Source: Hyphomicrobium sp. (GTDB lineage Bacteria; Pseudomonadota; Alphaproteobacteria; Rhizobiales; Hyphomicrobiaceae). Taken from it: a stretch of DNA of 64,000 bases. Positions 1 through 10,460 of this stretch are shown piece after piece; within the stretch, counting starts at the first letter, position 1, and each line of letters starts with the position of its first letter. The stretch is from positions 1-64,000 of the forward strand of contig JASBSU010000031.1 in assembly GCA_030148725.1 (NCBI GenBank), given 5' to 3'. A model generated the notes under the pieces. It saw only the letters and a list, made by a program, of their open reading frames with translations, was not told the DNA's origin and searched no databases. A program made the translations under genes and the position numbers.

Positions 1-1
1 G

Positions 2-1363
2 ATCGGCGGCAGCCACGCGGGCGTCGAATACATCGAGCTGAAGCTAGCCAATCGCCACGGTCTGGTAACAGGCGCCACCGGCACCGGTAAGACTGTCACG
101 CTGCAGGTCCTGGCAGAAGGTTTCTCGGCCGCCGGCGTTCCCGTGTTCGCCGCCGACATCAAGGGCGACCTTTCGGGCATCGGCGCCAAGGGAGAGCAGA
201 AACCGGGGCTCGTTGCGCGCGCCGAGGAAATTGGCCTGCCGGGCTATTTCAACGCGGCATTTCCGGTGGCTTTCTGGGACATCTTCGCCGAGCAGGGCCA
301 TCCGGTGCGCACGTCCGTGCAGTCGATGGGCCCGCTGCTGTTGTCGCGCCTGTTGGACCTCACCGAGCCTCAGGAAGGCGTCCTCAACATTGCGTTCCGC
401 TGGGCCGAGGACCGCCGGACGACGCGCGACCCGAAGATGGTCATCCGCAAGCTGCGGGACCTGCGCGCCGTCATCGAGGAGATGGGCCGCCGGGCGCCCG
501 AGCTGCGCAGCCGCTACGGCAATATCGCGCCCCAAACGGTGGGCGTTCTGCAGCGCCGGCTTCTTGTTCTGGAGGAGCAGGGTGCCGACAAGTTCTTCGG
601 CGAGACGGCCCTCGACATCAACGACTTCATGCGCGTCAAGGATGGCTACGGTGTCGTCAACGTGCTTGCCGCCGACAAGCTGATGGACAACCCGCGCCTC
701 TACGCGACGGCGCTCCTCTGGATGCTGGACGAGCTGTTCGACAAGCTCCCCGAGGTCGGCGATCTCGATAAGCCCAAGCTCGTCTTCCTGTTCGATGAGG
801 CCCATCTGCTGTTCGACGATGCGCCGAAGGCCATGCTCGACCAGATCGAGCGCGTGACGCGCCTCATCCGTTCCAAAGGCGTCGGCGTCTACTACGTGAC
901 CCAGAGCCCGTCGGACGTGCCTGATCGCGTCTCCGCCCAGCTCGGCAATCGCGTCCAGCACGCCCTGCGGGCTTTTACGCCAAAAGAGCAAAAGGCGATC
1001 CGCGCCGCCGCCGACACGTTTGTCAAAAATCCCGAGTTCAATACCGAGCAGGCGATTCAGCAGCTGAAGGTGGGCGAGGCGCTTGTCTCCACGCTTCGCA
1101 ACAAGGGCGAGCCGTCGATGGTGCAGAAGGCGCTCATCCGTCCGCCGATGGCGCGCATCGGCCCGCTCACCAGGGAGGAGCGCCGCGCTCTTATCGAGGC
1201 GGACAGCGAAAACCGCAGCAAATACGGCGAGGAAACGGTCGTCGAAGGCGCCTTCGAGCGCATTGAGGCGATGAATTCCGCGATGGGCAACATGTCCGAG
1301 AAACTCACCGACGTAAAAGAGAAGCTCGGTGGCTGGTTCGGGATCGGCCGCAAGGACGGGTGA
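2..1363 (+). CDS. HerA-like ATPase/helicase, DUF853 family (5' end outside window)
   Basis: The reading frame is already open at base 2, so the true start lies upstream of the window. A Walker A motif GATGTGKT is encoded at about 71-94, and a Walker B segment (KLVFLFDEAHLLF) lies near 778-816, followed by a YYVTQSPSDVP stretch typical of HerA/VirD4-type hexameric ATPases. The C-terminal part with the PPMARIGPLT segment and an acidic tail fits the DUF853 (YjgR) proteins. The family is a soluble ATPase related to DNA-pumping HerA; its substrate is not established. Neighbouring genes give no operon clue. Confidence 0.85.
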   Translation: MGGSHAGVEYIELKLANRHGLVTGATGTGKTVTLQVLAEGFSAAGVPVFAADIKGDLSGIGAKGEQKPGLVARAEEIGLPGYFNAAFPVAFWDIFAEQGHPVRTSVQSMGPLLLSRLLDLTEPQEGVLNIAFRWAEDRRTTRDPKMVIRKLRDLRAVIEEMGRRAPELRSRYGNIAPQTVGVLQRRLLVLEEQGADKFFGETALDINDFMRVKDGYGVVNVLAADKLMDNPRLYATALLWMLDELFDKLPEVGDLDKPKLVFLFDEAHLLFDDAPKAMLDQIERVTRLIRSKGVGVYYVTQSPSDVPDRVSAQLGNRVQHALRAFTPKEQKAIRAAADTFVKNPEFNTEQAIQQLKVGEALVSTLRNKGEPSMVQKALIRPPMARIGPLTREERRALIEADSENRSKYGEETVVEGAFERIEAMNSAMGNMSEKLTDVKEKLGGWFGIGRKDG

Positions 1364-1516
1364 GGCACCAAAACATCAATTCGGACCTGAATTTACCCGC
1401 CACTTCTCATGTGAGTTCGCAGATAATAGCTTTGCAAATTGGGGCGACTCGACGCCACTTGGCGTGAATAGCGTCGCCAATGGGTTTTCGAACCTTCAAA
1501 CGGACGAGGATCGACG

Positions 1517-1825
1517 ATGGGCTTCCTTCCAGGCTTTCGTTTCCGCAAGCAGATCGGTGTCGCGCGGGGCGTCAAAGTCAACGTGAGCAAGTCGCGCGTG
1601 AGCACGAGCCTCGGCGGCAAAGGTGCCACGATCAACGTCGGCGCCGACGGAAAGCGCATGGTTACGCTGGGCATCCCCGGCACCGGCATGAGCTACCGCA
1701 CGCCATTGACGGGAACGATCTTCCTGTTGCTGCTGGCAGTCGTGGCAGTGGTCTTCATCGCATACATTTTCCAGCCGACGCTCGTTCGCGCGGCTTTGCA
1801 TTGGTGGCAGCCGGCGTGGTTCTGA
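1517..1825 (+). CDS. DUF4236 domain protein with a C-terminal membrane segment
   Basis: A protein of 102 residues. Residues 1-60 match the DUF4236 pattern: an N-terminal FRFRK segment followed by glycine-rich turns (SLGGKGATINVG and GIPGTGMSY). A hydrophobic segment of about 22 residues (around 66-88) should anchor it in the membrane, leaving a short Trp-rich tail. The function of the family is unknown. The stop codon lies inside the probable start region of the cytochrome gene that follows, so the two may be translationally coupled. Confidence 0.75.
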   Translation: MGFLPGFRFRKQIGVARGVKVNVSKSRVSTSLGGKGATINVGADGKRMVTLGIPGTGMSYRTPLTGTIFLLLLAVVAVVFIAYIFQPTLVRAALHWWQPAWF

Positions 1826-2166
1826 GCAGCGGGGCCATCGGCAGAATTCTTTTGAGCGCCGCCGCCATGACGGCGCTCGCAACAGCCGCGACCGCTGAGA
1901 CCAACCCGCTGATTGCGAAAGGCCAGGCGCTACTCCAGGCCAATTGCGCCCGCTGCCATGCGATCGGCGCTGACGACGCCAGCACGCACAAGGACGCGCC
2001 GCCGTTCCGCGTTGTCGTCACGCGCTATCCACCTGACAATCTCGCCGAAGCGCTGGCCGAGGGGCTCGTCTCGGGGCATCCCGATATGCCCGAGTTCGTG
2101 TTCGAGCCCGACGAAGTCGTGGCGATCACGACTTACCTGGAATCTCTCAAGCCACAATCCAAATAG
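1816..2166 (+). CDS. small periplasmic c-type cytochrome
   Basis: Mono-haem class I cytochrome c of about 116 residues. The haem motif CARCH lies just after the predicted mature N-terminus, and a methionine in the GHPDMPEF segment is the likely sixth ligand. I chose GTG 1816 because it gives a proper signal peptide (Arg, then ILLSAAAMTALA, then a cut after TAATA). ATG 1867 would leave no positively charged N-region. The start overlaps the end of the DUF4236 gene. Its redox partner is unknown. Confidence 0.75.
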   Translation: MVLSSGAIGRILLSAAAMTALATAATAETNPLIAKGQALLQANCARCHAIGADDASTHKDAPPFRVVVTRYPPDNLAEALAEGLVSGHPDMPEFVFEPDEVVAITTYLESLKPQSK

Positions 2167-2171
2167 CCCGT

Positions 2172-2205
2172 AAAAAAGGCGCCGCCCTAGGGCAGCGCCT
2201 CTTTT
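2172..2205. terminator. probable bidirectional intrinsic terminator
   Basis: A hairpin GGCGC(C)GCCC / GGGC(A)GCGCC is flanked by an A-run on the left and CTTTT on the right. It lies between the convergent cytochrome and sodB genes, so it can serve both strands. Confidence 0.7.
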
Positions 2206-2231
2206 AGTCGTTCGATCGTGCAGCGCGAAGT

Positions 2232-2831
2232 CTAGACCGCCTTCGCAGCCAGCGCTTCGACATGATCCCAGTTCACGAGGCTGTCGAACCAGGCTTCGAG
2301 ATACTTGGGACGCGCGTTGCGATAATCGATGTAATAGCTGTGCTCCCAGACGTCGCAGCCGAGAATAGGCTGAGCGCCGTGCATCAGCGGGTTCTCGCCG
2401 TTCGGCGTCTTCATCAGCACCAGCGCGCCGTCCTTCACCGCCAGCCACGTCCAGCCGGAACCGAACTGCGTCTTGCCGTTCTCGATGAAGTCGTTGCGAA
2501 CTTTGTCGTAGCCACCGGCCCCGTCGACGAGTTTCTGGACGGTGCCCGGCAGCTTGTTGCCGCCTCCGCCCTTCTTCATCCACTGCCAGAAGTGGTTGTG
2601 GTTGTAATCCTGGCCGACGTTGTTGATCACCGGCTGCGCCTTGTCGGCATAGGCTTCCTTGCAGATCTCCTCGATGCTCTTGCCTTCGTACTTCGAGCCG
2701 GGGATCAGCTTATTGGCCATATCGACGTAGGCCTGATGATGCTTGTCGTGGTGATACTCCAACGTCTCGGCAGACATGAAGGGAGCGAGTGCATCGTAGG
2801 CATAGGGGAGCGGCGGGAGCTTGAATGTCAT
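2232..2831 (-). CDS. sodB: superoxide dismutase [Fe/Mn]
   Basis: Cytoplasmic enzyme that converts superoxide to hydrogen peroxide and oxygen. At 199 residues it has the usual length. The metal ligands fall at His27, His78, Asp160 and His164, within HHDKHHQAY, NHNHFW and DVWEHSYY. The GAQPILG segment resembles rhizobial enzymes that can use iron or manganese, so metal choice cannot be fixed from sequence. A GGAGG box lies 5 nt before the ATG. The gene is monocistronic, ending at the shared terminator. Confidence 0.95.
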   Translation of the reverse strand: MTFKLPPLPYAYDALAPFMSAETLEYHHDKHHQAYVDMANKLIPGSKYEGKSIEEICKEAYADKAQPVINNVGQDYNHNHFWQWMKKGGGGNKLPGTVQKLVDGAGGYDKVRNDFIENGKTQFGSGWTWLAVKDGALVLMKTPNGENPLMHGAQPILGCDVWEHSYYIDYRNARPKYLEAWFDSLVNWDHVEALAAKAV

Positions 2832-3341
2832 GTCGGCCTCCGGGGTCAGGTACAGCGATGCGGGGTGGTAGTCTGAATTGCGGCGAAACTATCGGCTCGC
2901 ATGAGCATTGGCAACGCAGCCCGCGCGCGCCGGTTCCGCACGCCGGCATATGCGCCAGCGCCAACGCAGAAACAAGCCTGACGTGGCTATGAATTTTGGA
3001 AGGGGTGAGGGCGCAGCGACCCTGAACGCTGCGCCCTCTTGGATCACTCCGGGGAAGATGGGAGTTCAGGGTTGAGGCAAAGCTATCGTTAGCCACCTGA
3101 ACGGAGGCTGAACGCAATTTGCGCATTTGTCGCCGCCCAGCATCAAGCATGGGCAGTTCGGCGGAATTCAGGGTTTGAGTTGCAATCGCTTTACCCGCGC
3201 TGGTTGCGGTTTGTTCTCAATGCATTCCCTGAAATGGTTTTTTGGCGCTGCTTGACAAAATGAAGGCAAAAAGTAATTGAAGCTGCTCTAGATGTGGCAA
3301 TGGCGAATTGCCTGGAGTTGGGATTTAGGAAGGACTGCCGG
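2832..3341. other. 510-bp gene-free region between sodB and the H-NS-like gene
   Basis: The divergent promoters must lie here. It holds a perfect 12-bp stem-loop (3007-3038) and a TTGACA hexamer at 3252-3257, followed 16 nt later by a weak -10 (TAATTG). No convincing protein-coding gene is seen. Confidence 0.5.
3007..3040. other. orphan perfect stem-loop
   Basis: GAGGGCGCAGCG (3007-3018) and its exact complement CGCTGCGCCCTC (3027-3038) are separated by an 8-nt loop. No long T-run follows on either strand, and no gene ends here, so it is not an obvious terminator for a known transcript. It could end an unannotated small RNA. Confidence 0.55.
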
Positions 3342-3653
3342 ATGGCCACCCCGAATGTCGATAAAATGTCGCTCAAGGATCTGCTCGAGCTCGAAGCCAA
3401 AGTTCAGAAGGCTATCTCGGCTGCTCGCGATCGTGAACGCGCAGAAGTAAAACACGCGCTGGCTGCTCTCGCTGAGAAGCGGGGCTTTTCTGTTTCCGAA
3501 CTGTTCGGTGGTCGCGGGCGCGGCAAGTCCAGCGCCGCCAAGTATGTCAATCCCGACAACAAATCCGAGACGTGGACGGGGCGCGGCCGTAAGCCCAACT
3601 GGCTTGTCGCGAAACTGAGCAAAGGCGCAAAGATCACCGATTTCGCGATTTAA
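3342..3653 (+). CDS. H-NS family histone-like protein (HvrA type)
   Basis: A 103-residue nucleoid-associated regulator. The N-terminal half is a charged helical oligomerisation region (LKDLLELEAKVQKAI onward). The C-terminal half carries the H-NS DNA-binding signature: a tyrosine, then SETWTGRGRKPNWL. I chose ATG 3342 because AGGAAGGA (3327-3334) stands 7 nt upstream. An earlier in-frame ATG at 3294 lacks a ribosome site. Such proteins bind AT-rich DNA and regulate photosynthesis or acquired genes in alphaproteobacteria. Confidence 0.9.
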   Translation: MATPNVDKMSLKDLLELEAKVQKAISAARDRERAEVKHALAALAEKRGFSVSELFGGRGRGKSSAAKYVNPDNKSETWTGRGRKPNWLVAKLSKGAKITDFAI

Positions 3654-3700
3654 ACGCCGGCGGTCTCGGCCGCCCTGGTGAACGACTGAAATGCAGCAAT

Positions 3701-3740
3701 AAGGCCCGCCGGCGAATGTCAGCGGGCCTGTTATTTTGTT
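3701..3740 (+). terminator. intrinsic terminator of the H-NS-like gene
   Basis: AGGCCCGC and GCGGGCCT form an 8-bp stem around a 12-nt loop, followed by GTTATTTTGTT. Confidence 0.8.
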
Positions 3741-3814
3741 ACCTGCAGACTCGTAAGGAATTCTCCGGAACGCCTCCGCCGCAGAATGGTTGTTGTCCTA
3801 AATAGGAGAACGCC

Positions 3815-4372
3815 ATGCCCTCGATTAACAAGAGTCATATCCTGATTGTCGCAACCAACGGCTTTGAGCAGTCTGAACTCGAGAAGCCCTTCGAACAATT
3901 GAAGGCCAAGGGAGCGAAGGTATCCATCGCAGCCCCCGAATCCGGCTCCATCAAGGGATGGGACGCGCAGGATTGGGGAAGCTCCGTGAAAGTCGACCTG
4001 ACGCTCGACGACGTCGTCGTTGCCGATTATGACGCGCTCGTCCTGCCGGGCGGCGTCATGAACCCCGACAAGCTGCGCATCAACGACAAGGCCGTCGCTC
4101 TGATCAAGGCGTTCGTCGACGCGGGAAAGGTCGTCGCCGCCATCTGCCACGCGCCCTGGCTGCTGATCGAGGCGGGCGCCGTGAAGGGACGCGCAGTGAC
4201 CTCCTACCCCTCGATCCGCACCGACCTCATCAATGCCGGCGGAAAGTGGGTGGATAAGCAAGTTGTCACCGCCGAGGGGATCATCACCTCGCGCAATCCC
4301 AGCGACATCGACGCGTTCGTCGCCAAGATCGTCGAGGAAGTCGAAGAAGGCCGGCACAGCCGGGCGGCTTGA
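3815..4372 (+). CDS. DJ-1/PfpI family protein (YhbO-like)
   Basis: A 185-residue cytoplasmic protein with the class I glutamine-amidotransferase-like fold. The nucleophile elbow AAICHAPW places Cys111 next to His112, and Glu18 (GFEQSE) is the usual partner acid. Family members are described as glyoxalase/deglycase or stress-protective proteins rather than confirmed proteases. AGGAGA at 3804-3809 sets the ATG. It stands alone between the H-NS terminator and the groESL promoter. Confidence 0.9.
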   Translation: MPSINKSHILIVATNGFEQSELEKPFEQLKAKGAKVSIAAPESGSIKGWDAQDWGSSVKVDLTLDDVVVADYDALVLPGGVMNPDKLRINDKAVALIKAFVDAGKVVAAICHAPWLLIEAGAVKGRAVTSYPSIRTDLINAGGKWVDKQVVTAEGIITSRNPSDIDAFVAKIVEEVEEGRHSRAA

Positions 4373-4453
4373 TTAAACAGCGCTAACCCAAGCTAAGCTT
4401 TAATTAATGCGCTCGCGCGGATAGTGCGGGCGCAATTACTGCTGCAACAGTTT

Positions 4454-4480
4454 TTGGCACTCAAATCTTGACAGTGCTAA
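4454..4480 (+). promoter_or_regulatory. CIRCE operator (HrcA binding site)
   Basis: TTGGCACTC, a 9-nt spacer, then CAGTGCTAA. This matches the CIRCE consensus TTAGCACTC-N9-GAGTGCTAA with one mismatch per arm. It lies upstream of groES, so HrcA should repress this operon in unstressed cells. Confidence 0.92.
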
Positions 4481-4496
4481 CAGCGACGATCATATA
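4468..4496 (+). promoter_or_regulatory. groESL promoter
   Basis: TTGACA (4468-4473) and CATATA (4491-4496) are spaced by exactly 17 nt. The -35 hexamer lies inside the CIRCE element, so repressor and polymerase should exclude each other. The preceding C gives CTTGAC, which is also compatible with alphaproteobacterial RpoH. Confidence 0.75.
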
Positions 4497-4617
4497 GCCG
4501 TCGCGGGGCGGTAACGGCTCGACGGGTAAGGTTGTGCCCCGCTCACCCATCATTGCCTGACCCCGCCAACGCGGGGCGGCATATCAAAAATTGAAGCTAT
4601 ATCATGAGGTTGATCCG

Positions 4618-4932
4618 ATGAAGTTCCGTCCTCTTCATGACCGCGTCGTCGTTCGCCGCGTTGAGGAAGATACCAAGACCGCGGGCGGCATCATCATTCC
4701 TGACACTGCCAAGGAAAAGCCCATCCAGGGCGAAGTCGTTGCCGTCGGCCCAGGCGCCCGCGACGAAGCTGGCAAGGTCAACCCCCTCGACGTGAAGCCC
4801 GGCGACCGGGTGCTCTTCGGCAAGTGGAGCGGCACCGAGGTGAAGATCGATGGCGAGGATCTCGTCATCATGAAGGAGAGCGACATCTTCGGCGTTCTCG
4901 AAGGCAAAGCCAGCGTCAAGGCCGCCGCTTAA
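4618..4932 (+). CDS. groES: GroES co-chaperonin
   Basis: A 104-residue protein that forms the heptameric lid of the GroEL chamber. [14 protein letters not shown] at the start and the mobile-loop segment [16 protein letters not shown] are characteristic. A GAGG box lies 8 nt before ATG 4618; an in-frame codon further upstream would add nine unrelated residues. It is followed by groEL after 45 nt and is preceded by a roughly 120-nt leader with GC-rich inverted repeats. Confidence 0.97.
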   Translation: MKFRPLHDRVVVRRVEEDTKTAGGIIIPDTAKEKPIQGEVVAVGPGARDEAGKVNPLDVKPGDRVLFGKWSGTEVKIDGEDLVIMKESDIFGVLEGKASVKAAA

Positions 4933-4965
4933 TCGCCCCCTCACCAACACTTTCAAAGCTGATAG

Positions 4966-6624
<1,659 letters not shown>

Positions 6625-6932
6625 TCCAGTCGCAACGCGATTGTTACCCAAAGAGCGCGGCGCAAGCTGCGCCCTTCTGCGTTTCGAGCGCTATCCCCGT
6701 CACTTAAGCTGCACTTAAGCTGCAGCTGTTTTGCAGGCCCAGGGACATGGCCCCGGGGCTTTTCCACGATTCGTGAGGCATTTGGCGGCGAACTGTGGCC
6801 TAGAGGTGCCATGTTAGCCTTGACGGCAATATCCATCGATTGCCACATGCTTAACCGTTCGTTTGCGTCGAATCCGGCCCAGCCACGGCCATTTTCTCCA
6901 CCTAGCCTTCAGGCGCGATTGGAGACCGAGGG
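6625..6932. other. 308-bp gene-free region after groEL
   Basis: A weak hairpin (GGCGCA-AGC-TGCGCC, about 6659-6673) may end groESL transcripts, although the downstream tract is only CTTCTGCGTTT. An 11-bp direct repeat (CTTAAGCTGCA) occurs near 6703-6724. No gene is seen. Confidence 0.45.
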
Positions 6933-9155
6933 ATGACGATAAAAAAGGCTGTTTCGACGCGCGCTGGGCTTTTGCCTGCGATCGCGGCGCTGTGCGTTTC
7001 GGGTTCGGTCGCCGCGCGTGCCGAAAACCCTGCTCCAACGCCGCCCTCCGCCCAGACGACCCAGAGCCAGCCGGCTGCCGCGGCTCCGGCAACGACAGCG
7101 ACCGCCCCCGCTGCTGCGCCAGCGCAGGTGCCCGAGCCTAGCGTCGGCTCCGCGACGGCCGCACCGGCTGCGACGTCTCCCGGCGCCACGCCCGCAACGC
7201 CCGCGGCCCAGCCGGCTGCGCCTGCCGCCACCACAGCAACCGCGCCAGCTGCTACAGCAACGGCGCCCGCTCAGGCGGCGACGACCGCGCCCGCCGCAAC
7301 CCAGCCAGCGCCCGCTCCTGCGGCTGAAACCGCTCCGGTTTCTCCGCCCAATTCGACCGCCGCGCTCCCAGACCCAGCCGCGACGGCGACAGCCGCGCCT
7401 ACCGTTCTGCCGCCCGCTGACCCGATTGTCGCCAGCATCCGCCAGAAGCTTCCCGACATGGCCAAGTCGATCGGCCAGGAGGACACTGCCGCGCTGACGG
7501 CGTATTATGGAGAGCTTACTGGAACGCCGCTCTGGGCGACAACGAGCGGTCTCACCGACAAGGGTAAGGCCGTCGTCGCTGAGATCGGTCGCGCTGAAAA
7601 TTGGGGTCTGCCGGTTTCGGCCTTCAGCGTTCCATCTTCGGCCGTATCCGGCTTGACGCCTGAAACCGCCGCCGACACCGAGCTCCAGGTGGCCGCTGCC
7701 GTTTTGAAATACGCCCGCTTCGCGCGTGGCGGACGCATCAATCCGCGCAGCATCTCGCAGCTCATCGATCAGCAGCCGACGCTGGTCCCGCCGAAGACGG
7801 TGCTGAGCGAGATTGCCGCTTCCAGCCAACCCGACGCTTACCTCACCTCGCTGCATCCGAAACATCCGCAGTTTGAGGCGCTTCGCCAGGCTCTGATCAA
7901 GCTTCGCGGTGGTGAAGTGAAGGAAGAGGAGCCGGCGGAGGATCCTGCGCTCGCCGTCCAGCTTCCGATGGGGCGCATTATCCGTCCGGGATCGACCGAT
8001 CCTCAGGTCACGCTGCTGCGTCAGCGTCTGAAGGTCCCCGCTGGCGACCCCGCGAGCGAGAATGTCTATGACGAGACGCTTCAGAACGCGGTACGCGAGT
8101 TCCAGCGCTCCAAGAATCTGACGCCGGACGGCATCGTCGGCAACGGTACGCGGCAGGTCCTCAACGGCGGTCCGCGGCCCGTTGCGCAGTCGAACGACTC
8201 GAAGATCGAGCGCATCCTCATCAACATGGAGCGCTGGCGCTGGGTGCCAGCCGACCTCGGCGAGTTCTACGTCTGGGACAACATCCCCGAGTTCCTCGCG
8301 CGCATCGTCAAGAACGGCCAGGTCATCCACACCGACGAGATCATCGTTGGCCAGCCGTCCTGGCCCACGCCTTCGTTCTCAGCCGATATGAAGACCGTCG
8401 TCTTTCGCCCAAGCTGGGGCGTGCCCCCAGGCATCAAGGCGAAGGAGCTTGCTCCGCTTCTGCGCAAGAGCTCTGGCGGCGCCGGCTTGTTCGGTATCTT
8501 CGGCGGCGGCTACTCCGCCCAGGCCGTGCTCGACGCCTACGACCTTCGCGTCTATTCGGGCGGCCGGCAGATCGATCCCAACTCTGTAAATTGGGCCAAC
8601 GTCAACATCCAGGCCTACAGCTTCCAGCAGCCGCCAGGCCCCAAGAACGTGCTGGGCGAAGTGAAGTTCATGTTCCCCAACTCGCACGACGTCTACATGC
8701 ACGACACGCCTGAGCGGAACCTGTTCGGCAAATCGTTCCGCGCACTCAGCCACGGCTGCATGCGCGTGCACGAGCCGCGCAAGCTCGCCGAGATTTTGCT
8801 TGCCGAGGACAAAGGCTGGTCGGCTGCCAAGGTTGGGCAGCTATGGAACAGTGGTGGCGAGGTCGCGCTCGACAAGCACATCCCGGTGCACATCACCTAC
8901 ATGACGGCGCGCGTCGACGACGACGGCCGCCTACAGACTTATGGCGACTTCTACGGCCTCGACAGTCGGACGGCCGCTGCCCTCACCGGCAAGTCGATCC
9001 GCTTCGAGCAGCCCGCCTACGCTGACGACGCTGTCGCCTCGGCCGAGGACAACCCGGTTAGCGGTCAACAGCAGTATCAGCGCCGCGCAAAGAAGAAGCA
9101 GTCGCAAGGCCCGCAGTCGCTGGCAGATGCGATCTCGGGGCTTTTCTCGCCCTAA
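6933..9155 (+). CDS. murein L,D-transpeptidase, YcbB type, with long Ala/Pro/Thr-rich linker
   Basis: A 740-residue exported peptidoglycan cross-linking enzyme. Domains in order: signal peptide (about 1-30), a very low-complexity Ala/Pro/Thr/Gln linker (about 31-165) that probably spans periplasm or wall, a YcbB-like scaffold, a peptidoglycan-binding domain (about 345-415, RPGSTDPQVTLLRQRL), and the YkuD catalytic domain. The last holds the active-site motif SHGCMRVHEP. A GGAG box stands 8 nt before the ATG. The linker is longer than in enteric homologues. Confidence 0.92.
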   Translation: MTIKKAVSTRAGLLPAIAALCVSGSVAARAENPAPTPPSAQTTQSQPAAAAPATTATAPAAAPAQVPEPSVGSATAAPAATSPGATPATPAAQPAAPAATTATAPAATATAPAQAATTAPAATQPAPAPAAETAPVSPPNSTAALPDPAATATAAPTVLPPADPIVASIRQKLPDMAKSIGQEDTAALTAYYGELTGTPLWATTSGLTDKGKAVVAEIGRAENWGLPVSAFSVPSSAVSGLTPETAADTELQVAAAVLKYARFARGGRINPRSISQLIDQQPTLVPPKTVLSEIAASSQPDAYLTSLHPKHPQFEALRQALIKLRGGEVKEEEPAEDPALAVQLPMGRIIRPGSTDPQVTLLRQRLKVPAGDPASENVYDETLQNAVREFQRSKNLTPDGIVGNGTRQVLNGGPRPVAQSNDSKIERILINMERWRWVPADLGEFYVWDNIPEFLARIVKNGQVIHTDEIIVGQPSWPTPSFSADMKTVVFRPSWGVPPGIKAKELAPLLRKSSGGAGLFGIFGGGYSAQAVLDAYDLRVYSGGRQIDPNSVNWANVNIQAYSFQQPPGPKNVLGEVKFMFPNSHDVYMHDTPERNLFGKSFRALSHGCMRVHEPRKLAEILLAEDKGWSAAKVGQLWNSGGEVALDKHIPVHITYMTARVDDDGRLQTYGDFYGLDSRTAAALTGKSIRFEQPAYADDAVASAEDNPVSGQQQYQRRAKKKQSQGPQSLADAISGLFSP

Positions 9156-9167
9156 GCGAATGTAACA

Positions 9168-10442
9168 TCAGGCGTCGCGGCGAGTAGATAGCTCGCCGCG
9201 CGCCAGCTCTTCCAGCTTCGCGCGGCCTAGCGCTTCCTCGCTCGGGAACCCGGCCCCGATCCACCACTCCTCAAAAGCTGAGATGACGCGCCCGACGCCC
9301 GGCCCGGCCGGAACGCCGAGCGCCATCACATCGGCACCGCGCACCGGAAGCTTCGGAGCGCGCCAGCGCATCGGCAGCCCGATGCGTTCCACGCGTGCGG
9401 TGTCGTGGGCCGCATCTTCGGACCGCGCCCAATCGAGCAGCGCACCGTCGACGAACGCATCAGGTCCATGCCGGTAAATGAAGGCCCGCGCGACAGCCTC
9501 ATCGGTTCGGGGATCGAACGCCGCATCACGCCGCGCCGCGTCTGCGAGACGTCCCGCTTCGGCGAGCGACAGGCGTAGCCGGTCCTTGAGCGCCGGTGCG
9601 CCGCTCCCGGCCAGCGCTGCCAGGCGCAACACGGCATCTGGCGTGCGCCCCAGTGCCTCTTCAATTGCGGCCAGACGCGCAACCGTCTGGATGTCTCCCG
9701 GCACGCCAATCAGCGGTCGGATCAATCCCGCGCCGTCCATGGCCCAAAGCGCTGCGATGACGCCCGGCGCCGCAAGCAACTGCAGCAGCTCCGCCCGGAT
9801 GCGCTCGCCTGAAAGCTGCGCAAGCCCGTCCCGCTCGCTCTCGGTTGCCGCGAGCCCTTCGGCGTCGGGCGCGGACGCATCCCCATACTGCGCCAGGAAC
9901 CGGAAGAAGCGCAGGATGCGCAGGTAGTCTTCCCGAATGCGTTGGCGCGCATCACCGATGAACCGCACGCGCCGCGCCATGAGGTCGGCATAGCCGCCGA
10001 GCGGGTCGGTCACATTGCCTTCTGCATCGCAGTAGAGGGCATTCATAGTGAAATCCCGCCGCATGGCATCTTCGCGCCAGTCGGTGGTGAAGGTGATCCG
10101 CGCATGGCGGCCGAACGTCTCGACATCCCGGCGCAAAGTCGTCACCTCGAACGGTGTCCTGTCAGCTACGACCGTCACTGTACCGTGCTCGAACCCGGTG
10201 GGGATTGCTGTCAGCCCCGCGCGGCGCGCCAGCTGCACGACATCCTCCGGCAGAGCCGTGGTCGCGATGTCGACGTCGTTGACGGGAATGCCCATGAGCG
10301 CATTGCGAACCGCTCCGCCGACGGCCCGCGCCTGTGCGCCATTCTTGGTGAGCGCATCGAGCACCTTGCGCGTCGTCGGCCGCGTCAGCCATTCGGCCTG
10401 CGCGAGATTTCCAATCCCCGCGCTGTCTTCGGAGCGCGCCAT
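9168..10442 (-). CDS. cca: CCA tRNA nucleotidyltransferase / poly(A) polymerase head family
   Basis: Adds or repairs the 3' CCA of tRNAs without a template. The nucleotidyltransferase signature GGAVRNALMG followed by NDVDIATTA carries the catalytic acidic pair, then RRDFTMNALY and a REDYLRILRFFRF motif complete the head and neck. ATG 10442 is preferred, with GGACGG about 5 nt upstream; an in-frame TTG at 10457 would add five residues. It is downstream of the DUF6111-like and Nudix genes on the same strand, apparently one operon. Confidence 0.93.
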   Translation of the reverse strand: MARSEDSAGIGNLAQAEWLTRPTTRKVLDALTKNGAQARAVGGAVRNALMGIPVNDVDIATTALPEDVVQLARRAGLTAIPTGFEHGTVTVVADRTPFEVTTLRRDVETFGRHARITFTTDWREDAMRRDFTMNALYCDAEGNVTDPLGGYADLMARRVRFIGDARQRIREDYLRILRFFRFLAQYGDASAPDAEGLAATESERDGLAQLSGERIRAELLQLLAAPGVIAALWAMDGAGLIRPLIGVPGDIQTVARLAAIEEALGRTPDAVLRLAALAGSGAPALKDRLRLSLAEAGRLADAARRDAAFDPRTDEAVARAFIYRHGPDAFVDGALLDWARSEDAAHDTARVERIGLPMRWRAPKLPVRGADVMALGVPAGPGVGRVISAFEEWWIGAGFPSEEALGRAKLEELARGELSTRRDA

Positions 10443-10460
10443 GAGATCCGTCCGCAATCG

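Noticed and set aside
6909..8330. Open frame antisense to the L,D-transpeptidase
   Set aside because: Gly/Arg-rich translation that reflects the Ala/Pro linker on the other strand.
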